This document shows, piece by piece, positions 1 to 6,164 of a stretch of 15,499 bases of DNA. Every line of letters begins with the position of its first letter. The first letter of the stretch is position 1. The notes beneath the pieces were generated by a model. The model made no database searches and was not told the DNA's origin. It saw nothing but the letters and a program-made list of their open reading frames with translations. A program made the position numbers and the translations under genes. The DNA is from Actinomycetes bacterium (GTDB lineage Bacteria; Actinomycetota; Actinomycetes; Mycobacteriales; Mycobacteriaceae), in the NCBI GenBank assembly GCA_022600695.1, contig JAHZJY010000196.1, forward strand, positions 1 through 15,499, written 5' to 3'.

Positions 1-17
1 ACATCGGTTTCAGCCAT
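1..17 (-). CDS. Possible 5' end of a gene leaving the window
   Basis: An ATG on the minus strand at 17-15 opens a frame reading M-A-E-T-D before the window ends. An in-frame ATG at 47-45 would add ten codons, including a TTA codon that is rare in such GC-rich genomes, so I prefer the shorter start. No Shine-Dalgarno sequence is visible. A TACAAA hexamer ends seven bases upstream, so a leaderless start is possible. The gap to the stop of the preceding minus-strand gene is only 46 bases. Too little is visible to assign a function, and the call is tentative. Confidence 0.25.
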
Positions 18-63
18 GGGTAACTTTGTATCACTGTTGCCATTCATGTAACCGGATTCGCAA

Positions 64-1341
64 CTACAGTCGCGCGAACTGGTCCTTACCGCGATCGAAT
101 TCCGCCAGCATCCCGGCCGTCAACGTGGGCCTGATCTCACCGATCGCCATCAGGTAGTCATCGGTGGCCGCCGGGCGCCCACCGCCGTCGCGCATCTCCC
201 GCTCGAAAGCCGCCTGCGCGCCCTTACGGGCGGCGAACTCGATATCGGCCGGGGTGAACAACTCAGACGCGGTCACCAGCTGTTCGACGTCGATCCCGGC
301 GTTCGTAGTGCCCAGGTAGCGCTCCCAGACGGCCCGGCGGGCGGGTTGGTCCGGCGGGCCGACCGGTATCACGTAGTCGAAGCGCCCGGGCCGCAGGAAT
401 GCCGAGTCCAGGGAGTGCACGGCGTTGGTGGCACACACCAGAAGTCTGCTGTCGTGCTGCCGGAACGCCGGAATCAGCTTCAACAACTCGTTGGTCACGC
501 CCAGTTCGGCGGTCGAGGCCCCGGCGCGGGCGGTGGCGATCTCCTCCACCTCGTCGATGAACAGCACCAGTTCATCGAGTTCGGCCAGGTCGGCGAAGGC
601 CTCCCGAAGTGAAGCCGCCAGGCCGCCGGTCCCGGTCGCCGCCAACCGGGACGGGAACAACTCGACGAAGGGCCAGCCGAGCCGCGAGGAGATGGCCTTG
701 GCGAAGCTGGTCTTGCCGGTTCCCGGCGGACCGAACAGGATCACCGCCTTGGGTGGGCTCACGCCGTAGCGTTCGGCGATGTCGGGATGAGCCAGCGGGT
801 CGACGATGCGCCGCTCGATGATCTGCTTCTCGCATTCCATCCCGGCCAGGTCACCCCAGAGTCCGGGCGGCACCATGTGCCCGCCGAGCTCATCGAGCAG
901 ATTGGCCTGGTCCGGACCGAGATGTTCGAGCAGTTCGTAGTAGACCAGCCCATCGCGGCGGGCGTAGGCAGAGTTCTCCAGCGCCGCAGCGCCGGTGGCG
1001 CCTTCGGGCAGCATCGCGCAGATCCGGCGCACACCCTGGCTGCGCAGCCGCCGCTCAAGGTCGGCCAGCAGCGCCGACCCCACACCTCGGCCTCGCCAGC
1101 GTGCCGCGATGGCGAGCAGCAGGATCCAGGCCCGCTCCCCCTGCGTCTGGGCCACCGCCATGCCGACAACATCGTCACCGACCTCGGCCACCACCGCCGA
1201 CTCGCCGGCGCGGGCGGCCGCCATCACCTCGGCCACGCTGAACACCGGTTCGGCCGCACCGGGTCCACGGCTCTCGTCCCATACGCCGATGGCCTGGTCG
1301 AGGTCTTCGTCGTGGTAGTCCCGCAGGCGCCACACCGGCAT
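64..1341 (-). CDS. GNAT acetyltransferase-AAA ATPase fusion protein
   Basis: A 425-residue predicted cytoplasmic protein with two modules. Residues 1-140 look like a GNAT acetyl-CoA-dependent N-acetyltransferase, with the acetyl-CoA loop RGRGVG at 83-88 followed by a helix. Residues 150-425 are one classical AAA ATPase module. It shows the lead-in DLAG near 164, Walker A GPPGTGKT at 204-211, Walker B ending in DE at 263-264, sensor-1 Asn306 in CATN, and arginine fingers Arg317 and Arg320 in LRPGRFD. A sensor-2-like helix follows at about 364-374. Where unfoldases of this clade carry a K-Y-hydrophobic-G pore loop, this protein has TGTG at 236-239. The C-terminus (FARL) is not a proteasome-docking HbYX motif. 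GGAGG at 1349-1353, seven bases upstream, supports the ATG start. The substrate of either domain is unknown; I infer ATP-driven remodelling coupled to acetylation. Confidence 0.85.
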   Translation of the reverse strand: MPVWRLRDYHDEDLDQAIGVWDESRGPGAAEPVFSVAEVMAAARAGESAVVAEVGDDVVGMAVAQTQGERAWILLLAIAARWRGRGVGSALLADLERRLRSQGVRRICAMLPEGATGAAALENSAYARRDGLVYYELLEHLGPDQANLLDELGGHMVPPGLWGDLAGMECEKQIIERRIVDPLAHPDIAERYGVSPPKAVILFGPPGTGKTSFAKAISSRLGWPFVELFPSRLAATGTGGLAASLREAFADLAELDELVLFIDEVEEIATARAGASTAELGVTNELLKLIPAFRQHDSRLLVCATNAVHSLDSAFLRPGRFDYVIPVGPPDQPARRAVWERYLGTTNAGIDVEQLVTASELFTPADIEFAARKGAQAAFEREMRDGGGRPAATDDYLMAIGEIRPTLTAGMLAEFDRGKDQFARL

Positions 1342-1493
1342 TGGCCCACCTCCTCAGGTATTCCCTGGAGCCTGCCCGACGGATACGTTCGGGTATGCCC
1401 TCAGCCGGTGGATATCGGCAGGGGAACCGCCGCGGCCCCGGGAGGCAGTTTATGCGCGCAACCGCCGTACGGGAGCGCGAATAGCTGCGGTAC

Positions 1494-1508
1494 CGACACC
1501 GGGTGTCG
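1494..1508. repeat. Perfect 6-bp inverted repeat, hairpin 1
   Basis: CGACAC at 1494-1499 pairs with GTGTCG at 1503-1508 around a CGG loop. It abuts the larger hairpin that begins at 1508. Confidence 0.6.
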
Positions 1509-1544
1509 AGAGACCCGGCCCCGATTTCAGGGGCCGGGCCTCTC
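1508..1544. repeat. Strong GC-rich hairpin 2, terminator-like
   Basis: The arms 1508-1522 and 1530-1544 pair over 15 positions with a single A-C mismatch (1513 with 1539) around the seven-base loop GATTTCA. The core pairs CCCGGCCCC with GGGGCCGGG. This is the most stable-looking hairpin I noticed in the window. No T-run follows on either strand, so it is not a canonical intrinsic terminator, although mycobacterial terminators often lack a U-tract. It lies between divergent starts, where a gene-end terminator would not be expected. Confidence 0.7.
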
Positions 1545-1562
1545 CGAATCGGGTCTGTGGTG

Positions 1563-1575
1563 ACGCCCTAGGCGT
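1563..1575. repeat. 5-bp inverted repeat, hairpin 3
   Basis: ACGCC at 1563-1567 pairs with GGCGT at 1571-1575 around a CTA loop. It is short and could be chance in GC-rich DNA, but it completes a row of three hairpins. Confidence 0.4.
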
Positions 1576-1700
1576 ACCGGGCGCGGCTGGGACTCACTGT
1601 TCCCGCGGCGACGAGTTTCCAAACACGGCCCGGTGGCCGGTCCGCCGCCCACGGGGTTTACCGTTCCGGCAACAGCGGTCTGCCGATTAGGGGACACCGA

Positions 1701-2933
1701 ATGGACGTGACGTGGTCGCGCAGGGACCTGGAGTTTCGCGATGAGGTGCGAGCCTTCCTGGACGAGAAGCTCACCCCGGAGCTACGCCACGCCGGACACC
1801 TGATGACCAGCGTCTACGCCGACCACGATGCCAGCATGGCCTGGCAGGCGATCCTGCACGAGCGGGGATGGGCGGCCCCGGCCTGGCCGGTCGAGTACGG
1901 CGGGTGCGACTGGACGCTGACCCAGCACTACATCTTCAGCCGGGAATCCACCCTCGCCGGTGCCCCCACGCTGTCCCCGATGGGAATCCTGATGGTCGCC
2001 CACGCCATCATCGCCTTCGGTACAACCGAACAGAAGTGCTACTTCCTGCCGCGCATCCTCACCGGGGAGGTGTTCTTCTGCCAGGGCTACTCCGAACCGG
2101 AAGCCGGTTCGGACCTCGCCGCGCTGTCGATGGCGGCGATCGATGACGGTGACGACCTGGTGTGCACCGGCAGCAAGATCTGGACCACCCACGCGATGGA
2201 GGCGAACTGGATATTCGCCCTGGTGCGCACGACTCGCGCGGCCAAGCGCCAGCAGGGCATCACCTTCGTGCTCATCGATATGACGACACCGGGTATCGAG
2301 ATCCGCCCACTGGTGATGACATCCGGCGAGGAAATCCAGACCCAGATCTTCTTCGACGCGGTCAGAGTGCCGAAATCAGGAGTCGTCGGCCGGATCGACG
2401 ACGGTTGGACGGTGGCCAAGTACCTGCTGGAGTTCGAGCGGGGCGGGGGGGCGGCCGCACCGGCCTTACAGGTGATGGCCGGGTCCATCGCCCGCGCCGC
2501 GCATCGGCAACCGGGCCCGGCCGGCGGAAAGCTGATCGACGATCCGGCCTTCGCCGGCAGACTCGCCGATGCCCGGATGCGCACCGAGGTGCTGGAGATT
2601 CTGGAATACCGGGTGCTGGCAACCGTCGCGGAGGGCCGCAATCCCGGCGCGGCGTCGTCGATGCTGAAGATTCTGTCGACCGAACTCAGCCAGACCATCA
2701 CCGAACTGGCGATGGCCGCGGCCGGCCCGCGCGGACGGGTGTACCAACCGCATGGCGCAAGGCCCGGCGGCCCGGTGGCGGATTTCACCCCACCGACCGA
2801 CGGCTATGTCAGCGGCGAGCCCTGGCAGGCGGTGGCACCGCTGCGGTATTTCAACGACCGAGCCGGTTCGATCTACGCCGGCAGCAACGAGATTCAGCGC
2901 AATATCCTGGCCAAAGCCGCCCTGGGGCTGTAG
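1701..2933 (+). CDS. Acyl-CoA dehydrogenase, catalytic-type subunit
   Basis: A 410-residue flavoprotein dehydrogenase of the FadE family that introduces an alpha-beta double bond into an acyl-CoA. The family signature YSEPEAGSDLA is at 130-140, followed by the middle beta domain (SKIWTTHA at 158-165). The usual C-terminal glutamate of MCAD-type enzymes (YEGT) is replaced by YAGS at 392-395. A Glu in FER at 245-247 sits where isovaleryl-CoA dehydrogenase-type enzymes carry their base, so Glu246 is the likely catalytic residue. The FAD-binding motif RxxFGxPIxxFQ is missing here but present in the next gene. That complementarity fits the alpha2-beta2 FadE enzymes known from mycobacterial sterol side-chain degradation; the substrate here is unknown. 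AGGGGA six bases upstream supports the ATG. The stop is five bases before the next start, implying an operon. Confidence 0.9.
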   Translation: MDVTWSRRDLEFRDEVRAFLDEKLTPELRHAGHLMTSVYADHDASMAWQAILHERGWAAPAWPVEYGGCDWTLTQHYIFSRESTLAGAPTLSPMGILMVAHAIIAFGTTEQKCYFLPRILTGEVFFCQGYSEPEAGSDLAALSMAAIDDGDDLVCTGSKIWTTHAMEANWIFALVRTTRAAKRQQGITFVLIDMTTPGIEIRPLVMTSGEEIQTQIFFDAVRVPKSGVVGRIDDGWTVAKYLLEFERGGGAAAPALQVMAGSIARAAHRQPGPAGGKLIDDPAFAGRLADARMRTEVLEILEYRVLATVAEGRNPGAASSMLKILSTELSQTITELAMAAAGPRGRVYQPHGARPGGPVADFTPPTDGYVSGEPWQAVAPLRYFNDRAGSIYAGSNEIQRNILAKAALGL

Positions 2934-2938
2934 GCGCC

Positions 2939-4078
2939 ATGGACTTCAATCTCGGCAGGGAGCAGGAATTACTCCGCGACGGTCTGAACAAGTTCCTCGC
3001 CGCGCGCTACGACCTGGAAACCAGCCGGGCAGCGGCCAAGACCGGTTGCGGCTGGCAACCCGGGATCTGGCGAGGCTTCGCCGGGGAACTGGGCATCCTC
3101 GGCGCGCCCCTGCCGGAGTCCGCCGGCGGCAGCGGTGGCGGACCGGTCGAGACGATGATCATCGCTGAGGAGATGGGCCGCGCGTTGGTGATCGAACCGT
3201 TCATCGACACGGTGGTGGTGGCGGGTGGCCTGCTGGCCCGGTCCGACGGTGCCGTCGCGGCCCCGGTACTGGCGAAGATCGCCGACGGGTCGGCCGTCGT
3301 CGCGCTGGCGGTCACCGAGGCCGTCAGCGGCGATCACTGGGAAGGCCTGTCCACCAGTGCCGTTCGCGACGGTGGGCACTGGGTTCTCGACGGATCCAAG
3401 ATCGTGGTGAGCAGCGCTCCGTTGGCGACACATCTCATGATCGCGGCCCGAACCGCGGGCGAAAGCGGTCAAGAACAGGGCATTTCGCTCTTTCTGACCG
3501 AGTTCGACGCCGGCGCTCCCCCGCCTGGGCTGGAAGCGCACAGCTACCGAACCGTCGACGACCGCCGCGCCGCCGACCTGAGCTTCGACGGCGTCCGCCT
3601 GCCCGCCGACGCCCTACTCGAACGGGACTGCTGGCCCTCGCTGGCCCGGGCCCGCGACGAGGGGGCGGCCGCGGTGTGCGCCGAAGCGGTGGGCGCCATG
3701 CGCACCGTGCTCGACCACACCGTCGACTACTGCAAACAACGCCGGCAGTTCGGTCAGCCGATCGGGACATTTCAGGTGCTGCAGCACCGGATGGTCGATA
3801 TGTACCTGGAGCTCGAGCAGGCGGTGTCGGCGGTTTATCTGGCCGTGCTGAACATCGATGCCGAACCGGACCTGCGAGCCCGGACGGTGTCAGCGGCCAA
3901 GGCCACCATCGGGCGGGCGGCCCGCTTCGTAGGGCAGAACGCCGTGCAGCTGCACGGCGGGATGGGCATGACCGAGGAACTGGCGATCGGTCACTTCTTC
4001 AAGCGGCTCACCGCACTGCAGTACGAGTTCGGCTCGACCGATTTCCACCGGGCGCGTTACGCACGGCTGACCCGGTGA
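2939..4078 (+). CDS. Acyl-CoA dehydrogenase, FAD-binding partner subunit
   Basis: A 379-residue acyl-CoA dehydrogenase-family protein starting at the ATG five bases after the preceding stop; upstream extension of the frame only runs antisense to codon use of that gene. It carries RRQFGQPIGTFQ at 268-279 and QLHGGMGMTEE at 337-347, the FAD-contacting motifs of the family. The C-terminal catalytic position reads YEFGSTD (362-368) rather than YEGT, and the N-terminal domain has no clear substitute base. The substrate-side signature motif of the upstream protein is degenerate here. I infer that this is the non-catalytic or FAD-completing subunit of a heteromeric dehydrogenase with the upstream product. 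Location is cytoplasmic. The acyl-CoA substrate cannot be read from the sequence. Confidence 0.88.
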   Translation: MDFNLGREQELLRDGLNKFLAARYDLETSRAAAKTGCGWQPGIWRGFAGELGILGAPLPESAGGSGGGPVETMIIAEEMGRALVIEPFIDTVVVAGGLLARSDGAVAAPVLAKIADGSAVVALAVTEAVSGDHWEGLSTSAVRDGGHWVLDGSKIVVSSAPLATHLMIAARTAGESGQEQGISLFLTEFDAGAPPPGLEAHSYRTVDDRRAADLSFDGVRLPADALLERDCWPSLARARDEGAAAVCAEAVGAMRTVLDHTVDYCKQRRQFGQPIGTFQVLQHRMVDMYLELEQAVSAVYLAVLNIDAEPDLRARTVSAAKATIGRAARFVGQNAVQLHGGMGMTEELAIGHFFKRLTALQYEFGSTDFHRARYARLTR

Positions 4079-4099
4079 CCGGCGGACCTGGCCCGCCGG
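4079..4099 (+). terminator. Possible hairpin terminator after the FadE pair
   Basis: CCGGCGG at 4079-4085 begins directly after the stop codon and pairs perfectly with CCGCCGG at 4093-4099 around a seven-base loop. There is no following T-run, so termination is only a suggestion. Confidence 0.35.
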
Positions 4100-4163
4100 C
4101 CCCATCGGAACAGCGGTGCGCCGCCGAACGTTGACTGAGAATCATCGAAGACAGGGAGTTGAC

Positions 4164-4796
4164 ATGCTCAACAAGATCGCCGGCGCGCTCGGCCAGGCCG
4201 CCGACGCGGCCGGAACCATCGTCGGAATCCGGCACGGCACCGAAGAACCGGCCTTCACCGTCGAGCAGCGAGTCGGCAATGTCGAGATCAGGCGATACGG
4301 GTCCCGGATCGCAGCGGAGACCACCATCGACGCCGACGAGGAAGCCGCCCGCAGCGAGGGCTTCCGGCGACTGGCCCGCTACATCTTCGGCGGCAACAAA
4401 AGCAAGACCAAGGTCGCGATGACCGCTCCGGTGGCCCAGCAGCAGAGCGAGAAAATCGCGATGACCGCACCCGTCGCCACCCGACGCGGATCCGGCGGCG
4501 AGTGGGTGATTCGCTTCTACATGCCCTCCGAATACACCCTGGACACCCTGCCCACCCCCGGTGACGAACGGGTCAGGCTGGTCAATGTTCCTGCCGAGCG
4601 GGTGGCGGTGCTCGGCTTTTCCGGCATTCCCAGCCCCGGGGCGGTCGCGACGAAAACCGATGAGCTGATGGCGGCGGTCCGCGCCAATTCCCTTGCACCC
4701 GAGGCTGACCCGGTCAGCTGGTTCTACGACCCGCCCTGGACGATTCCGTTCCGCCGGCGCAACGAGGTGGCGGTCAGTCTGGGAGTCGACGACTAG
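4164..4796 (+). CDS. SOUL family haem-binding protein
   Basis: A 210-residue protein of the SOUL/HBP family, which binds haem or other tetrapyrroles. Recognisable family blocks are FTVEQRVGNVEIRRYGSRIAA near residues 30-51 (strand followed by the RxYxxR-like turn), two AMTAPVA blocks around 87-103, the strand WVIRFYMPSEYTL and the C-terminal W-Y-DPPWTIPF-R-NEV segment. The ATG at 4164 is preceded by GGGAG with six bases of spacing; a longer frame starting at 4116 is less well supported. No clear signal peptide or membrane helix is visible, so a cytoplasmic location is likely. It is 85 bases downstream of the FadE pair on the same strand and may be separately transcribed. Its physiological role in mycobacteria is unclear. 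Its TAG stop interlocks with the stop of the convergent gene in a CTAG. Confidence 0.88.
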   Translation: MLNKIAGALGQAADAAGTIVGIRHGTEEPAFTVEQRVGNVEIRRYGSRIAAETTIDADEEAARSEGFRRLARYIFGGNKSKTKVAMTAPVAQQQSEKIAMTAPVATRRGSGGEWVIRFYMPSEYTLDTLPTPGDERVRLVNVPAERVAVLGFSGIPSPGAVATKTDELMAAVRANSLAPEADPVSWFYDPPWTIPFRRRNEVAVSLGVDD

Positions 4797-5248
4797 GGAG
4801 CCGAGTCGGCAGCCGGGGCGGGCTGCACTCCGGGGTCGGCGGCCGGTGGCACCTGGCCCCGCTGTCCCGGTTGCGGTGAGGTTCCCGGCGCCACGGAGCT
4901 CATCGGCCGCTGGGCGAGCAGCAGCAGTGCATCGCTCATCGTCACGTCCTCGGCGCGGACCGCCTGCCAGACATCGCGCAGGTAGCCCAGAGTCCGCCGC
5001 TCCGGAGCGGTCTGGGTGGTGCCCGGCGGCAGGTTGTCCGGGCTCGGCAGGTGTGGCACCCCCACCGCAACCGAGGCGGCCGCCGACGAGGCCACCGCCT
5101 CTTCCGGGGCCGCCGCGGGGTCGGCGGCAACCAGCACCGCCGGATCAGCGGGCACCGCCGGATCGGCCGCCGCCACCGGAGCCGTCAACGCCCCCAGCGC
5201 CACACCCAGCACACCCACGGTCACTCGGACCGAGCACTTACCGTCCAC
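4793..5248 (-). CDS. Small exported Ala/Pro-rich protein, function unknown
   Basis: A 151-residue predicted secreted protein that I do not recognise as a characterised family. The N-terminus is a Sec-type signal peptide with cleavage likely after the AAA near residue 27. A low-complexity stretch with degenerate ADPAV repeats follows, then a more normal amphipathic segment (RRTLGYLRDVWQAVRAED and TMSDALLLLAQRPM at about 84-115), then a Pro/Gln-rich tail. The middle segment is the only part likely to fold. The GTG start is well supported by GGAGG at 5255-5259, six bases away. It is divergent from the VanX-like dipeptidase gene, with 116 bases between starts, and its 3' end overlaps the SOUL gene by four bases. 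Confidence 0.7.
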   Translation of the reverse strand: MDGKCSVRVTVGVLGVALGALTAPVAAADPAVPADPAVLVAADPAAAPEEAVASSAAASVAVGVPHLPSPDNLPPGTTQTAPERRTLGYLRDVWQAVRAEDVTMSDALLLLAQRPMSSVAPGTSPQPGQRGQVPPAADPGVQPAPAADSAP

Positions 5249-5352
5249 CGTTCACCTCCGCACCGATGGGGCCTCCAGCAGGTAGATCCGATGGCGGGCC
5301 GATTTCGTTACAGACCCGACAAACCGCGGTCCGGATACCGGGAGCGGACAGG

Positions 5353-5358
5353 GATAAT
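5353..5358 (+). promoter_or_regulatory. -10 box for a leaderless dipeptidase transcript
   Basis: GATAAT matches the sigma-A -10 consensus at five of six positions. Its last base is six bases before the ATG at 5365, so transcription would begin at or next to the start codon. No good -35 is visible, which is normal for mycobacteria, and no good Shine-Dalgarno precedes the ATG. Confidence 0.5.
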
Positions 5359-5364
5359 GTCGGG

Positions 5365-6015
5365 ATGCGATGCGTTGTGGTGACCGCCGTGCTCGCGCTG
5401 GGCCTCCCGTCGACGGCTGTCGCGACACCCGATGCGGGCGTGCCCCCGGTAAGCCCCCAGGCCGCCGCTGCCGGACTGATCGACGTGCGCACGGTGGTGC
5501 CTGACGCGATCGTCGACCTGCGCTATGCCGGGGCGGACAACTTCCTGGGGATGGCGGTGTATCCGCCCGACGCCCGCTGCCTGGTGCATCAGTCGATGGG
5601 GTCGGGGCTGGCCACCGCCGCGTCCGCCCTGCGGGCCAAGGGACTGACGCTGGTGTTCTGGGACTGCTACCGCCCGCACGAGGTGCAGGTTCAGATGTTC
5701 GAGGTGGTGCCCGACCCCACGTGGGTGGCCCGGCCCGGTGAGTATGCGCGCAGCCATGAAGCCGGTCGGTCCGTCGACGTGACGATGGCCAGCGACGGCG
5801 CGCCGGTGGATATGGGAACCGACTTCGACAACTTCACCCCACTGGCGCAGTCGTACGCCACCGAGGGGCTGAACTCGCAGCAGCAGGCCAACCGCGCGGT
5901 GTTGCGCAACGCGATGGCCACCGGCGGGATAGTGCCCTACACCGGCGAGTGGTGGCACTTCGACGGCCCCGGCGCCGGCCGGCCCCGCCCGTTCCTGGAC
6001 GCACCGGTCAACTAG
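5365..6015 (+). CDS. Exported VanX-like D-Ala-D-Ala dipeptidase (M15D)
   Basis: A 216-residue zinc peptidase of the VanX/DdpX type, which cleaves free D-alanyl-D-alanine. VanX landmarks are present: WDCYRP at 99-104 with the transition-state Arg103, the zinc motif SHEAGRSVD at 130-138 (ligands His131 and Asp138), and EWWH at 195-198 (catalytic Glu195, zinc ligand His198). A signal peptide covers about 1-20 (TAVA then TP), so it should act outside the membrane rather than in the cytoplasm like VanX of resistance operons. No vanH or vanA genes are nearby, so a role in peptidoglycan turnover is more likely than glycopeptide resistance; that is inference. The start is the ATG at 5365 because it fits the signal peptide and the -10 box; the frame remains open upstream but without signal-like sequence. 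Confidence 0.85.
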   Translation: MRCVVVTAVLALGLPSTAVATPDAGVPPVSPQAAAAGLIDVRTVVPDAIVDLRYAGADNFLGMAVYPPDARCLVHQSMGSGLATAASALRAKGLTLVFWDCYRPHEVQVQMFEVVPDPTWVARPGEYARSHEAGRSVDVTMASDGAPVDMGTDFDNFTPLAQSYATEGLNSQQQANRAVLRNAMATGGIVPYTGEWWHFDGPGAGRPRPFLDAPVN

Positions 6016-6043
6016 CGCTGCCGCTCTTGAGCCGAGGGCGACG

Positions 6044-6058
6044 GTGCGTCACACGCAC
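6044..6058. repeat. Short hairpin after the dipeptidase gene
   Basis: GTGCGT at 6044-6049 pairs with ACGCAC at 6053-6058 around a three-base loop, 28 bases after the stop. It might contribute to termination but has no T-run. Confidence 0.3.
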
Positions 6059-6122
6059 GCCGCGCCGGGGTGTCGGTTTACCGAGACGCACATTCGCCCG
6101 TTTTGCTTGGGCCGTTCGCGGG

Positions 6123-6160
6123 TAGTGTGACGATGCCTGCCTTGTCCGCAGGCGGGGGGA
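6123..6160 (+). promoter_or_regulatory. Putative -10 box and RBS of the PE-PPE gene
   Basis: TAGTGT at 6123-6128 fits the TAnnnT -10 pattern and would give a leader of about 30 bases. A G-rich Shine-Dalgarno, GGGGGGA at 6154-6160, ends four bases before the ATG at 6165. A TTTTGC at 6101-6106 is a weak -35 candidate with 16 bases of spacing. Confidence 0.35.
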
Positions 6161-6164
6161 AATC

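Larger units (their letters stand above)
1342..1700. other. Divergent intergenic region with hairpins
   Basis: A 359-base gap separates the starts of two divergent genes. Its left edge carries the ribosome-binding site of the GNAT-AAA gene, and its right edge carries AGGGGA (1689-1694) six bases before the acyl-CoA dehydrogenase ATG. The centre holds three consecutive inverted repeats, listed separately. I see no convincing sigma-A promoter and no tRNA. Plus-strand open frames that enter from the left are antisense shadows of the GNAT-AAA gene. Confidence 0.6.

Noticed and set aside
1411..1450. AGGGGAACCGCC, reminiscent of part of the c-di-AMP (ydaO) riboswitch
   Set aside because: The other conserved ydaO elements are not present in the right order, and the downstream gene on the plus strand is not a usual target.
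787..1563. Long plus-strand frame over the GNAT-AAA gene and into the intergenic region
   Set aside because: It is antisense to a gene with clear domain motifs, shows no family motif of its own and has a His/Gln/Arg-rich shadow composition.
2162..2938. Upstream extension of the second acyl-CoA dehydrogenase frame
   Set aside because: It overlaps the first dehydrogenase out of frame, and the recognisable family N-terminus begins at the ATG at 2939.
4693..5364. Upstream extension of the dipeptidase frame
   Set aside because: It is Pro/Arg-rich, overlaps two better genes, and would bury the signal peptide.
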